The notes under the pieces: model-generated
Told to the model about the DNA's origin: nothing
Database searches by the model: none
Seen by the model: the letters and a program-made list of their open reading frames with translations, nothing else
Part shown: positions 51,142 through 61,022 of the stretch, in pieces
Position numbering within the stretch: position 1 is the stretch's first letter
How the letters are laid out: each line of letters begins with the position of its first letter
Source of the DNA: Leptothoe kymatousa TAU-MAC 1615
Lineage (GTDB): Bacteria; Cyanobacteriota; Cyanobacteriia; Phormidesmidales; Phormidesmidaceae
Length of the DNA stretch: 64,000 nt
Assembly: GCF_018739865.1 (NCBI RefSeq)
Contig: NZ_JADOER010000002.1
Coordinates: 208,859-272,858, forward strand
Direction: 5' to 3'
Made by a program: the position numbers and the translations under genes

Positions 51142-51426
51142 TTATTCTTCTTTGTCGAGTAGCCTGGATAGCTGGCCACGGATGGCATCTAGCTTTTTGT
51201 CGACTTTGGGAACGGTCAGTAGCCTGACTTCAACTTCCGCAATGTTGTCAATGCGGGTGGTTTTTTCCCACAGTTTGCGTTCAACCTCGGACTCAGACTC
51301 GTAGCGGAATGTAATGGTGGTATGGGTGACCTCTAATATTTCTACATTTTTAAACCAGCCGTTGCTGCTTTTTACATACAGCCAAATACTATTTTGGCCG
51401 ACGAGTTCTCTGAGTTTTTTTTCCAT
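51142..51426 (-). CDS. Conserved cyanobacterial hypothetical protein
   Basis: A 94-residue soluble protein from the ATG at 51426, MEKKLRELVGQNSIWLYVKSSNGWFKNVEILEVTHTTITFRYESESE... It looks like a small beta-barrel (Sm/SH3-like strand pattern) followed by a C-terminal helix (VDKKLDAIRGQLSRLLDKEE). I believe it to be a cyanobacteria-specific family without assigned function. It lies between gghA and glpK on the same strand. Confidence 0.7.
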   Translation of the reverse strand: MEKKLRELVGQNSIWLYVKSSNGWFKNVEILEVTHTTITFRYESESEVERKLWEKTTRIDNIAEVEVRLLTVPKVDKKLDAIRGQLSRLLDKEE

Positions 51427-51683
51427 ATGGCAATTCCCTAGACACGGCATATGTCTACAAAGAGATAATGCTGTCTTTTCTTAAGATTGATTTTATATAT
51501 CTTAGCACTTTGAAAAGTTATGTGTAGACGAAAAAATAAATGTTCTATGATCTCTGAAATCCTTTTTTGGCAAAGAATTCAGCGGCCTTTATTTATTGTT
51601 CCCAAATAGAAATCAAACCCTAAGCTGGGGTGTCTTTAGGGCTGTTCAGGATGGTTTTTTTACCAATTCTGTTACGAAAAAGT

Positions 51684-54179
51684 TTATTTTTTCTGTTCAA
51701 GGAGAACACCTTGACCATCACGTAAGGTAAATTTACTGAGATTTTTGAGCTCGGGCTCGAGATCGGGGGTGGCGATCGCAACTTGCCAATCATCCATATT
51801 CAGGTCGAGCCAGTCACCCAGTTCAATGGTCAGGGGGGCGCCGTCCATGTGGGCCACCATGACGATGGGTTCGTTGCCAGGCTGTTGGGGATGGCTGCGG
51901 AGGCCATAAAACACCGTGCGATGTTCATCGCTGATGCGGTTAAAGCGATCGCGGCCGGTTAAATTTTCTAGCAGCCATGGATGGCGTCGGCGATATTGGC
52001 GAATCGCTAAATGAAACTTGGCAACGCTCCCGTCGATCACATCGTAGAAGCGGGACACATTACATAGGTCATGGCCATCTTCCATAAAGGCCATGGCAAA
52101 CTTTTTGAGCTTAGACACATCTAGATTTTTCAAAAAACCTGATAACGAGGGCTCATTTAATTCAGCCAGGGCGGGCAGTTCGCAGTTGTCGGTGTTGGCC
52201 CCCAGGCACTGGCTGCAAATGGTGGCCACCTCCTGCAGGTTATAGTCCGTGGCGACCATGGCATCCTGTAAGGTTTTCGAGAAATCCTTTAGCTGTTGAA
52301 AGTCTCGAAACCCCATTTGCTTCAGTTGGGGGTAAACCTCTGGCAGGTCGTACATGTCCGGTTCGATTTGCCAGTCTAGGAAGCTAATTTCTTCGGAGAC
52401 GACTTTGACGCCGTACTGTTCGTCCGTATTTCTAAAAAATCCCCAGGGTGCCCCCACATTGGCATTAATAAAGTCCATGGGCAGTCCGGGGCTAAAGCCG
52501 CACACCCACAGCTGGGTGGAGGGCTTGTTATAGGCTTTGTGTAGCACCTGGGGCAGGGTTTTGCCCAGGTTCCAGTTGATCGGCTGATCGGTTTTTACCT
52601 GGGTGCCCCGGCGCACGGTGTCGTGGTTGCCACAGCCGGTGATCCAGCGGTCTCCCTGGTAGATCACCTCCCCCACCCGTCGCCATTTGCGGTCCCAAAA
52701 CCCTTTTAATGAAGGCGTATTGTGGGCAAAAATTAGCGGCCCCCACTGGAAGGATTCTGGCTTCTGTTCAATTAACTCTCGATAGCGAGAAATCTCTTCC
52801 CAGCCTTCCTGGGGCCAGGGGCGACCATCTTCAAAAATGGTGAACATCAGCCGCCGAGCGCCGTTGATTTCCTGGACCACATCACTCATGGCCAGGAGGT
52901 AGGCGTCGTCCTGTTCCACCCGATCCGTCAGCGGGTTAAAGAAACGGAAATCTTGGCCCCCATCCACCCGAATGCCGTCGGCCCCCGTGTTGATTTTGCG
53001 CCGTTGCATTTCGAGCAAAATGGCGCGTACCTGGGGGAGCTGGTGGTTGAGGTCCTGCCCATACATGTTCGGCCCTTTGAAGAACTGCTGGGTCATTACC
53101 TCTAGGGCCTGGTTGTCGGCATGGCCATAGACCAGGTCGTAGATTAGCTGGATGGGGCCTGCGGAAAAGTTGTGCAGGGTGGCGATAAAGTCGATCACTT
53201 CATCGGGGCGCAAACTGCCCAATACCGATGGGTTGGTGGTGCCCGAGCCTAAAATTGGCACGTCGTACCCCCAATTTTGGGTGTCTGATTTGCGGAGAAC
53301 GGCCTGGGCTTTGGTGGGTTGGGTGATGGTGTCGGTGGTCTCGGGTGGGCCATCTAGGAGGACAAAAAACTCGTAGTCCCCCTGGGACTCTTCCCGGCGG
53401 TATTCAATGGTGGGCACCACCGGCAGGAGCTGAATGGCGTCATAGCCGGCATAGACGGCGTCGGCTGCGGTGAGCTCTTCCCCGGCGGCCAATTGTGCTG
53501 AAATGCGCTGGTAGATTTTGGTGAGGCCTTCAAAGGTGCCTTGGGGCGAGGCGGTTTTGACGTGGATTTGTAGAATATTGGTGGGGGCTTCTAGGCGGGG
53601 AATTTCACTGTCGCTATAGCGGCTGCCGGTGCGTTGAAAATAGGCTCGATCGGGTCGCTGCCGCTGGAGCAAGCGCATGTCGTACAGCTCTGCCGGGGCA
53701 AAAATGCCGTAGGGCATAGAGTCTGCGAGCGGATCGCGAATAATGTGCACCCGTCCTTCCTGGTCGGTGTAGCGTAACCAGTAAAAACAGCCACTGCGAT
53801 CGCGACGTCCGGGACGTAGACCCTCAATGACGCCCCACACAAACTCCCCCTGTTTCACCAACGGAATCTGGGTGCGATTAAAGGTAACGGTTTGTTCTGT
53901 AATGCGAAAATCAATATCGGCTGTCGGCGTAAACACCTCAAGGACGATGCGGTCCTCCGACTGAATAATGTCGCCCGTTAGCTCTGGTGTCCAAAACCCT
54001 ACCTCTGTTAGACGATCGGCGCGATAATGAGCCCCCAATCGTCGCGCAATTTTCTGAGCTTTCTCAAAAAAAGTTGCCTCCGAACGTTGGATGCTTTCAG
54101 CCCATATCAATAGGCTCTGGGTTTCATCATCAACCAGTTGGATTCGTTTCTGGGCAGTTGCAATCACCGGATATCTCAC
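51684..54179 (-). CDS. gghA: Glucosylglycerol hydrolase
   Basis: An 831-residue GH13-like glycosidase. The catalytic segments are GADGIRVDGGQDFRFF (nucleophile Asp), MFTIFEDGRPW (acid Glu) and ITGCGNHDTVRRGTQ (transition-state Asp). The N-terminal beta domain carries FVWGVIEGLRPGRRDRSGCFYWLRY, and the C-terminal part is all-beta. GghA hydrolyses glucosylglycerol to glucose and glycerol when salinity drops. Divergent neighbour ggpS makes the same compound, which supports the call; a 620-bp region separates the two. Confidence 0.88.
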   Translation of the reverse strand: MRYPVIATAQKRIQLVDDETQSLLIWAESIQRSEATFFEKAQKIARRLGAHYRADRLTEVGFWTPELTGDIIQSEDRIVLEVFTPTADIDFRITEQTVTFNRTQIPLVKQGEFVWGVIEGLRPGRRDRSGCFYWLRYTDQEGRVHIIRDPLADSMPYGIFAPAELYDMRLLQRQRPDRAYFQRTGSRYSDSEIPRLEAPTNILQIHVKTASPQGTFEGLTKIYQRISAQLAAGEELTAADAVYAGYDAIQLLPVVPTIEYRREESQGDYEFFVLLDGPPETTDTITQPTKAQAVLRKSDTQNWGYDVPILGSGTTNPSVLGSLRPDEVIDFIATLHNFSAGPIQLIYDLVYGHADNQALEVMTQQFFKGPNMYGQDLNHQLPQVRAILLEMQRRKINTGADGIRVDGGQDFRFFNPLTDRVEQDDAYLLAMSDVVQEINGARRLMFTIFEDGRPWPQEGWEEISRYRELIEQKPESFQWGPLIFAHNTPSLKGFWDRKWRRVGEVIYQGDRWITGCGNHDTVRRGTQVKTDQPINWNLGKTLPQVLHKAYNKPSTQLWVCGFSPGLPMDFINANVGAPWGFFRNTDEQYGVKVVSEEISFLDWQIEPDMYDLPEVYPQLKQMGFRDFQQLKDFSKTLQDAMVATDYNLQEVATICSQCLGANTDNCELPALAELNEPSLSGFLKNLDVSKLKKFAMAFMEDGHDLCNVSRFYDVIDGSVAKFHLAIRQYRRRHPWLLENLTGRDRFNRISDEHRTVFYGLRSHPQQPGNEPIVMVAHMDGAPLTIELGDWLDLNMDDWQVAIATPDLEPELKNLSKFTLRDGQGVLLEQKK

Positions 54180-54797
54180 TATTTAGGGAGCCTGGGGGAG
54201 CATTTAAGCGCTATATAGCTGAGAATAGCCAACGCGCCGATAGTTCCCATCGATCAAAAGTAGGATGAAAACAGCCAGGTCAACACAGCGGGTTTACATC
54301 TTTAGACAGAGTGTAAGATTGGCAACGAATGTAAAAATAATTTTTATAGCTTGAACCGTTAAGACACATTTGTAGTGAGTTTTTAGCCCGTTATTCAACC
54401 CTAGGCCGCGTTGATTTTACGATTGCTAAATAGGGCCGAATACGATAACGTAACTCACTGTAAACCCTGATGAAATAAACCTTGTTAACGTCCACAATTA
54501 GGGTTTCCTTTAGCAGAACTTACAGGTTCAAAATTGGACTTAACTGAGAAAAAAACATCAGCGGTTTTTATTATTTTTCATGCGATTTTTAAGCTTAGCA
54601 AAGACAGCGTAGTCAAGGTGTTGTCTGGGCTGAGCTTTCGTATTGTCTAGAATTGCACCCTTTAAAAAACGCTGTTGACCGTTGCTGATTTGCAGGATAA
54701 ATCGATCGGGTAATGATGCAAGACATCAGAACTTATCAGATGGAATCATCGCAAGGATCAGCAACGCCCGCCATTGCAAACTGCAGGAGACATCGAA
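54180..54797. promoter_or_regulatory. Divergent gghA/ggpS control region
   Basis: About 620 bp without a long gene. It is AT-rich and must hold the promoters of gghA (leftward) and ggpS (rightward), but I cannot place -35/-10 boxes with confidence. A short ORF overlapping the ggpS start is described separately. Confidence 0.6.
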
Positions 54798-54832
54798 ATG
54801 AAATCTTCCCTGGTGATCCTATACCACCGTGA
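54713..54832 (+). CDS. Candidate 39-residue ORF overlapping the ggpS start
   Basis: ATG at 54713 (or 54716), stop TGA at 54830-54832, in another frame from ggpS and overlapping its first 35 bases (MMQDIRTYQMESSQGSATPA...). In Synechocystis a short protein gene, ggpR, overlaps the ggpS promoter region and represses it. Position is similar; sequence similarity is not established, and no ribosome binding site is visible. Confidence 0.25.
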   Translation: MMQDIRTYQMESSQGSATPAIANCRRHRNEIFPGDPIPP

Positions 54833-56309
54833 ACCCTATGACGAGGTAAAGGAAAATGGCAAGATTTACTACCGTGAAAAGAAGAGTCCCAATGGGATTG
54901 TTCCCACGTTAAAAAGTTTTTTCGCTAACGCCGATCAAAGTACGTGGGTAGCGTGGAAACAAATTACAGAGGCCGAGCAAAAAGGGTTTGTGGATCGGGT
55001 CACCATGGACGGTGGCAGCGATAGCTGTGTGGTCAGGCGGATTCCCCTCAATGCGGACCAGGTGCGCAATTTCTACCACATCACCTCTAAAGAAGCCTTT
55101 TGGCCCATTCTCCATTCCTTCCCCGAGCACTTTACCTACGACAGTTCCGACTGGGAGAATTTCCAAAATATCAATCGTTTGTTCGCAGAAGCCGCCTGTG
55201 AAGATGCAGCGGACGATGCCCTGATTTGGATTCACGATTACAACCTCTGGCTGACGCCCTATTACATCCGCCAGAAGATGCCCCATGTGAAGATTGCCTT
55301 CTTCCACCACACCCCATTCCCGGCGGCGGATGTGTTCAATATTCTCCACTGGCGAAATGCCATCATCGACAGCTTGCTGTGCTGCGATCTCTGTGGCTTC
55401 CACATTCCCCGCTATGTGCAAAACTTTGTGTCGGCAGCCCGTAGCTGTCGCGATGTGGAAGTGGTGGAGCGCATTCCCGTGCCCGAAGCATTTACGAAAA
55501 CCGGCACTGCCCTCGCCGAGCCCGAAATGGTAACTAAGCTGCGCTACAACGGGCGCATCGTCACCATTGATGCTTTTCCCGTCGGCACCAGCCCGAAGAA
55601 AATTCACGATGTCATCATGCGGCCTTCCATTCAGGAGCGGGTGACCGCCCTCCGGTCTGAAATTGGCGACAATAAACTAATTATGTCCGCCGGTCGAGTG
55701 GACTATGTGAAAGGGGCGAAGGAAATGCTGGCCTGCTACGAGCGCCTCTTGGCCCGACGCCCAGAACTGCTGGGGAAAGTCAATTTGATGATGACGGCGG
55801 TGAAGGCGGCCAAAGGCATGCGGGTATATCGCATTGCCCAGGAGCAAATTGAGCAAATGGTGGGCCAAATTAACGGTCGCTTTGGCACCCTGGAATGGAC
55901 GCCGGTGCAGCTATTTACGGCCCCTTTGCCCTACGACGATCTGATGGCCCTTTACAAGGCCGCAGATATTGCCTGGATTTGCCCTCTGCGGGATGGGTTG
56001 AACCTGGTGGCTAAGGAATATGTGGCGGTGCACAACGGTGAAGATGGGGCGCTGATTTTGTCGGAGTTTACCGGGTCTGCGGTGGAGCTGCCCGATGCCC
56101 TATTGACCAATCCCTATTCGTCTAAGCGCATGGATGAATGTATTGATGAGGCCCTGGCCATGTCCGCTGAAGAGCAAGCAGCGCGGATGAAAAAGCTGCA
56201 TAAGGCAATCTGTCGTTATGACGTGCAGCAGTGGGCCAATCATTTATTTAGGGAGGCCAAAGCCACTGTGGCCATTGAACCGGAGACGAAAGAAACGGTG
56301 GGTGTTTAG
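54798..56309 (+). CDS. ggpS: Glucosylglycerol-phosphate synthase
   Basis: A 503-residue GT20 (OtsA-like) glycosyltransferase that joins ADP-glucose and glycerol 3-phosphate, the salt-induced first step of glucosylglycerol synthesis. AGGAGA stands 7 nt before the ATG at 54798. Visible: SSLVILYHREPYDEVKENGK (instead of the trehalose-synthase N-terminus), IWIHDYNLWLTPYYIRQKMP, FFHHTPFPAADVFN, SAGRVDYVKGAKEML and WICPLRDGLNLVAKEYVA. The phosphatase domain of plant homologues is absent. A terminator follows at 56347. Confidence 0.94.
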   Translation: MKSSLVILYHREPYDEVKENGKIYYREKKSPNGIVPTLKSFFANADQSTWVAWKQITEAEQKGFVDRVTMDGGSDSCVVRRIPLNADQVRNFYHITSKEAFWPILHSFPEHFTYDSSDWENFQNINRLFAEAACEDAADDALIWIHDYNLWLTPYYIRQKMPHVKIAFFHHTPFPAADVFNILHWRNAIIDSLLCCDLCGFHIPRYVQNFVSAARSCRDVEVVERIPVPEAFTKTGTALAEPEMVTKLRYNGRIVTIDAFPVGTSPKKIHDVIMRPSIQERVTALRSEIGDNKLIMSAGRVDYVKGAKEMLACYERLLARRPELLGKVNLMMTAVKAAKGMRVYRIAQEQIEQMVGQINGRFGTLEWTPVQLFTAPLPYDDLMALYKAADIAWICPLRDGLNLVAKEYVAVHNGEDGALILSEFTGSAVELPDALLTNPYSSKRMDECIDEALAMSAEEQAARMKKLHKAICRYDVQQWANHLFREAKATVAIEPETKETVGV

Positions 56310-56346
56310 GGGCGTTAACACCGGTAAAGACGTTGCATGATTTTTG

Positions 56347-56380
56347 TAGGGGTATTGCATACAATGCCCCTACCATTTTT
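56347..56380 (+). terminator. Terminator of ggpS
   Basis: TAGGGGTATTG/CAATGCCCCTA hairpin followed by CCATTTTT, 38 bp after the ggpS stop. Confidence 0.8.
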
Positions 56381-56544
56381 AGAAAGTTGTGCCATCTTGA
56401 AACGTGGGGAAGCTTATATTTTTGACCCAATGCGCTGTTGCTATGTAGATCGATAGAGTGTTGGCCCGCTCGATGCACAGCCGCCGCGGTCAGTAACAGT
56501 CATCGCTAAATAGACATCTGTAATCGTTACACTTTGCAGCAACT

Positions 56545-58236
56545 ATGCCTGATTACTCAACGCCCGATTACTCAACGATAGAAGCGACTACCTACGATTT
56601 GATTGTGATTGGTGGTGGCATTAATGGGGTGGCTGTCGCCCGTGACGGTGCTCTGCGGGGATTAAAGACGGTTCTGATCGAGAAGAGCGACTTTGGTGGT
56701 GGTACCACCAGTTGGTCTAGCCGTTTGGTGCATGGTGGTTTGCGCTATTTGGAATATTTTGAGTTCAACCTGGTGCGCGAATCCTTGCGAGAGCGAGAGA
56801 TTTTGTTGCGGACGGCGCCCCATTTGGTTAAGCCGATTCAGATGACCATTCCCATTTATGCCCAGGGCTCCCGCAGCTACTGGGAAATTCAGGCGGGGAT
56901 GGTGCTATACGATTTGCTGAGTTACGACAAGAGTTTGCCCAACCATCGGATGCTAGGGGAGGCTAAGCTCAAACAGCTATTTCGTGCGTTGGAGCCCCAG
57001 GGCTGTCGCGGTGCGGCCCAATATTATGACGCCCAGGTGGAATATGCGGAGCGGCTTTGTTTAGAGGTCGTTTTGTCGGCCCAGGATGCGGGGGCGACCA
57101 TGCTGAGCTATGTGACGGTGGCGCAGCTACAGCGCAGCGGCGATCGAATTACGTCTTTGCTCTGCCGCGATAGTGAAACCGGTGAATCCTTTACGGTGCG
57201 TGGCCACGACCAAACGGTGGTGATCAATACGTCGGGGCCTTGGGTAGATCAAATTTGTCGCAGTGGCATCCAGGGCAACGCCCCGGCCCCGGTGGGTAAA
57301 ACGCGTAAAATTGGTGGTACCCGCGGTAGCCACATTATTGTGGATAAGTTTCCCGGCGCCCCCGATGAAGCGCTCTATGTGGAGGCTCTGACCGATGGCC
57401 GCCCGTTCTTTATTTTGCCGTGGTTGGGCATGTGCCTGATTGGCACCACCGATATTCGATTTGATGGCGACTTGGATAAGGTCCATGCCAGCAATGATGA
57501 AATTGATTATTTGTTAAATGAAACGAATCGTGTCGTTCCCACCGCTCAGCTAACGCGGGAGTCGGTGCAGTTTACCTACGCTGGGGTGCGACCGCTCCCC
57601 TATACCGAGGGTAAGAAAACGAGCAGCATCACCCGTAGCCATGTGCTCTATGACCATGGGGCCGAGGGGGTGAACAATATGGTTTCTCTGATTGGCGGGA
57701 AGCTGACCACCCATCGTCAGGTGGGCGAGGAAATGGTGGATGCTGTTTTGAAAAAGCAGAAGCAGTCGATTGGGCCATCTGACACTCGGGTTGCCCCATT
57801 GCCTGGAGCGATCGCAACCAGCGAGGCAAAATCGTTGATGACCTCGGCGAATCGGGATATGGTGGCCTATTTGTTGTCCCTATATGGTGCCCGGGCACCC
57901 CAGGTGCTGGCCTTGGTGGAGGAGTTTCCTGAGCTAGGCGATGCCATTGTGCCAGGGCAGCCAGATATTAAGGCTCAAATTGTTTACAGCGTGCGTTCGG
58001 AACTGGCCCGTACCTATGTGGATATTTGCCGTCGGCGCACGGCCATAGCCATGCGTGGTAACTATGGTGTGGAGGCGTTGCCGGTGGTGGCAGAGGTGCT
58101 GAAGCGCTATTGCGACTGGACCGATGGCCAGTGCGATCGCAACCTGATCGACTACTACACCTATATGCGAGATAATTGCATTCCCGACTATCAGCTCGAC
58201 CAATATCAAATCCCAGTGGCTGCATCGGTGGCCTAG
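56545..58236 (+). CDS. glpD: FAD-dependent glycerol-3-phosphate dehydrogenase
   Basis: A 563-residue flavoprotein oxidising glycerol 3-phosphate to dihydroxyacetone phosphate. FAD loop DLIVIGGGINGVAVARDGALRGL, then GGGTTSWSSRLVHGGLRYLE, INTSGPWVDQI, IGGTRGSHIIVDKFP, LIGTTDIRFDGD and the C-terminal LIGGKLTTHRQVGEE. An N-terminal DYSTPDYSTIEATTYD carries a small duplication (PDYST twice). It precedes gpsA by 29 bp, so the two are likely one transcript. Confidence 0.94.
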   Translation: MPDYSTPDYSTIEATTYDLIVIGGGINGVAVARDGALRGLKTVLIEKSDFGGGTTSWSSRLVHGGLRYLEYFEFNLVRESLREREILLRTAPHLVKPIQMTIPIYAQGSRSYWEIQAGMVLYDLLSYDKSLPNHRMLGEAKLKQLFRALEPQGCRGAAQYYDAQVEYAERLCLEVVLSAQDAGATMLSYVTVAQLQRSGDRITSLLCRDSETGESFTVRGHDQTVVINTSGPWVDQICRSGIQGNAPAPVGKTRKIGGTRGSHIIVDKFPGAPDEALYVEALTDGRPFFILPWLGMCLIGTTDIRFDGDLDKVHASNDEIDYLLNETNRVVPTAQLTRESVQFTYAGVRPLPYTEGKKTSSITRSHVLYDHGAEGVNNMVSLIGGKLTTHRQVGEEMVDAVLKKQKQSIGPSDTRVAPLPGAIATSEAKSLMTSANRDMVAYLLSLYGARAPQVLALVEEFPELGDAIVPGQPDIKAQIVYSVRSELARTYVDICRRRTAIAMRGNYGVEALPVVAEVLKRYCDWTDGQCDRNLIDYYTYMRDNCIPDYQLDQYQIPVAASVA

Positions 58237-58265
58237 GTTAATTTATTGCAACGGGAGCATTGCCT

Positions 58266-59264
58266 GTGACGATTTCATCTGTATCCTCTGAAACGCCTAC
58301 CATTCCTTTATCGGAAGCCCTGAAGCAGACCGCTCGGGTAACGGTGCTGGGGGCGGGGGCTTGGGGTACGGCGCTGGCACGACTGGCGTTGACCAATGGC
58401 AATCAGGTGCAGATTTGGTCCCGCCGTGGGCCAGTGGATTTAGCCACCGCCGTTGCCAATGCCGATATGGTGGTATCGGCCATTTCTATGAAGGGGGTGT
58501 CGGCCCTGGCTGGCCAGTTAAAAGCATCGAAGCTGAGTGCTTCGACAATTTTGGTGACGGCCACCAAGGGCCTGGATCCAGAAACCACCCGCACTCCCTC
58601 CAAAATATTTCAAGATACGTTTCCAGAAAATCCCATTGTGGTGTTGTCAGGCCCCAATCTCTCTAAGGAGATTGATGGGGGGTTGCCGGCGGCAACGGTG
58701 GTGGCCAGTACCGATCTGGAGGCTTCGGCCCGGGTGCAGCAAGTGTATTCATCCGAGACGTTTCGGATTTATACGAGCCCTGACCCGGTGGGGGCAGAGC
58801 TGGGGGGAACGCTAAAAAATGTGATTGCGATCGCAGTGGGGGTGTGTGATGGCCTCAAGCTAGGGTCCAATGCCAAAGCTGGATTGATCACCCGCGCCAT
58901 TCCCGAAATGATTCGCGTGGGAATGCACATGGGGGCTCAGATGGAAACCTTCTATGGTCTGTCTGGTTTGGGCGATTTGCTGGCCACCTGCGATGGGTCC
59001 TTGAGCCGTAACTATCGCGTGGGGTATGGATTAGCCCAGGGCAAAAATCTAGACCAAATTTTGGCCGAACTGGGCAGCACGGCCGAAGGCGTTAACACCA
59101 CCCACGTCCTGATCGACATTGCCAATCGCGAGGGGATTCCCATTCCCATTGCCCGCCAGGTGCACCGACTACTGCGGGGGGTGGTTACCCCTCAAGAAGC
59201 GGTGGGCGGCCTCATGGAACGGGAACTCAAGCCAGAAGCCTGCGATTTACAAGCTAAAAATTAG
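58266..59264 (+). CDS. gpsA: NAD(P)H-dependent glycerol-3-phosphate dehydrogenase
   Basis: A 332-residue enzyme reducing dihydroxyacetone phosphate to glycerol 3-phosphate. I choose the GTG at 58266, since GGGAG lies 8 nt before it, over the TTG at 58260. Motifs: VTVLGAGAWGTALARLAL, LVTATKGLDPETTRTPS, LSGPNLSKEIDGGLPAATVVAS, LGGTLKNVIAIAVGVCDGLKLGSNAKAGLITRAIPEMIR and GLSGLGDLLATCDGSLSRN. Supplies the acceptor for GgpS and for lipid synthesis. Confidence 0.94.
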   Translation: MTISSVSSETPTIPLSEALKQTARVTVLGAGAWGTALARLALTNGNQVQIWSRRGPVDLATAVANADMVVSAISMKGVSALAGQLKASKLSASTILVTATKGLDPETTRTPSKIFQDTFPENPIVVLSGPNLSKEIDGGLPAATVVASTDLEASARVQQVYSSETFRIYTSPDPVGAELGGTLKNVIAIAVGVCDGLKLGSNAKAGLITRAIPEMIRVGMHMGAQMETFYGLSGLGDLLATCDGSLSRNYRVGYGLAQGKNLDQILAELGSTAEGVNTTHVLIDIANREGIPIPIARQVHRLLRGVVTPQEAVGGLMERELKPEACDLQAKN

Positions 59265-59312
59265 CCCGCTATCCCCCATCGTCTGGTCTCGGTAGCCATG
59301 CCCCACGGGAAA

Positions 59313-61022
59313 TTAGCCCCCGCTCTTTTCGCCCATGGTTTTTTCCCTATAGTCATAAAACCGTTGGAGATATTTACGGGAGCTATTGGGTGGCTCTACG
59401 GCTGTGTCCCCTTGCGGTGCCCTAGCGGTTTCGGTCTCGGTTGTCGTTTCGCTCGCCGCATCTTTCCGATTGGTGTCTCCCTCATCGGCTGTTAGGTTGC
59501 GTTCGCCGTCCGCTGGCTGCTCATCAGCTTCTGCCTGGAGGCCATCATCTGCTGGCCGCTCATTAGCATTAACGCGTTCCACCGGTTGAGATTCGGTTTG
59601 GGCCGGTTCACTTTCTAAAATGGGTTCAGCCCCTTCCTCGCCCAGATTTTTCCCTAAGGCCTCAGGGGAAAGAGCCGTCGCCCCAGGGTTTTCGATGGCA
59701 TCGGCTGAATCTTCGACGTCCGCACCCTCGGTGGGGGAGATGGCATCCATCTTAGACGGCTCTTCAAAGATGTTTTTCTGTTCTACAGCATCGTCTGACC
59801 TGTCGGTTGGTTGGGCGACATCAAGCTCAATATTGTCAGGGACGTCATTGCCAGGGACGTCTCTGGCTTCAGTGTTTGCAGGTTCTACAACCCCAGGTTC
59901 TACACCCTCAGGCTCCACAATCTCGGGCTCCACAATCTCAGGCTCATTGCTGGCCTCGGCATTATCCCCAGGGGGCAGCGAGTCGGGGGTGTTTTCCAGG
60001 TCTGTAGTATCTGGCACCTCTAGGGCAGTATCTGGCACCTCTAGGGCAGTATCTGGCACCTCTAGGGCCGGTGGTTCGTAGGATGGATCGACGATACCCC
60101 CTACCATTTCTAGGCCGATATCACCTTGGACGATGGTGGCTAGACCATCTTGCTGGGTAGGGTCATAGTCGATGACCTGCACCGTATTGTTAAACACCCC
60201 TTCAATCGGGGCACCGTCCTCATCAACCAACGCCAGTTGGACCCAGTTTCGACCCGTTTTTAATCCCTCTATATATATTGGCTCCCAGGTATCTAGGGTC
60301 AGGCTGTCTCCATTGACGGTATATCGAATACGCCAATCAGCAATGGCAGGGTTTTCTTGGGCCACCTGGTGTAGGGGGGCATCGGTTAAGTAAAAATCTA
60401 GCAGCACCGGCTCTGCGCCATAACTGCCCACGGGGGAGCCGTAGGTGAGCAACGGTTGCTCGGCGGCTGGTGCGTTTTCGTTGCTCTTGGCAAAAACGTG
60501 AAACGTAATCTGGTCGTAGGCTGCTTCATTTTTAAAGCTTTCCTGCCAGGGCCGGACGGCAAATGCCCGTAGCGTGTGGGTGCCTGGGGATACATTTTCT
60601 AGGACCACGGGTTGGCCCACATCGTATATCGAACCGTAGGGCTGGTTGTCTAACCACAGATCTACGTGGGGACCCAGCTGCCAGGTTTCATCCTTATATA
60701 TGGGTAAATCTCGAACCCGCAGGTTTACTTCAACTGTAGTGTCTTCAATTATTTGGTCGGCGTTGGGCTGACGAATCGCTACCTGGGGCTGGTAATTGTC
60801 GAGCCAGGGTTCTAAGGATTGAATCAGCTGTGGCGTCTCTACCTGTTTGATTTTAGGTCGAGGCGTAAATAGGGATGGAGAAGAATCGGTGCTTGCAATG
60901 TTTTGAGACGATGACTCCGATGGGCCACAGCTAGTGAGCAGCAGCCCAATCAAAACCGATGCTGTTATCAGCTGAGCGAGGCGCTGACGTAAAGAGTTCC
61001 ACACATTAGCAACCAAAGACAT
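59313..61022 (-). CDS. Acidic lipoprotein with low-complexity tail
   Basis: A 569-residue protein. The N-terminus LITASVLIGLLLTSCGPSE is a lipobox with Cys at residue 32. Residues about 70-310 look like two immunoglobulin-like or beta-sandwich regions (NLRVRDLPIYKDETWQLGPHVDLWLDNQPYG; VSPGTHTLRAFAVRPW). From about 325 to the end it is strongly acidic and repetitive, with three ALEVPDT units and EIVEPEIVEPEGVEPG. Ends in basic RKYLQRFYDYREKTMGEK. Probably an envelope protein; function unknown. Convergent with gpsA. Confidence 0.7.
   Translation of the reverse strand: MSLVANVWNSLRQRLAQLITASVLIGLLLTSCGPSESSSQNIASTDSSPSLFTPRPKIKQVETPQLIQSLEPWLDNYQPQVAIRQPNADQIIEDTTVEVNLRVRDLPIYKDETWQLGPHVDLWLDNQPYGSIYDVGQPVVLENVSPGTHTLRAFAVRPWQESFKNEAAYDQITFHVFAKSNENAPAAEQPLLTYGSPVGSYGAEPVLLDFYLTDAPLHQVAQENPAIADWRIRYTVNGDSLTLDTWEPIYIEGLKTGRNWVQLALVDEDGAPIEGVFNNTVQVIDYDPTQQDGLATIVQGDIGLEMVGGIVDPSYEPPALEVPDTALEVPDTALEVPDTTDLENTPDSLPPGDNAEASNEPEIVEPEIVEPEGVEPGVVEPANTEARDVPGNDVPDNIELDVAQPTDRSDDAVEQKNIFEEPSKMDAISPTEGADVEDSADAIENPGATALSPEALGKNLGEEGAEPILESEPAQTESQPVERVNANERPADDGLQAEADEQPADGERNLTADEGDTNRKDAASETTTETETARAPQGDTAVEPPNSSRKYLQRFYDYREKTMGEKSGG

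Noticed and set aside
59620-60081. 153-codon Ser/Gly/Thr-rich plus-strand ORF
   Set aside because: Opposite the acidic repetitive tail of the lipoprotein at 59313-61022; repeats such as SGTSRAV mirror its ALEVPDT units.
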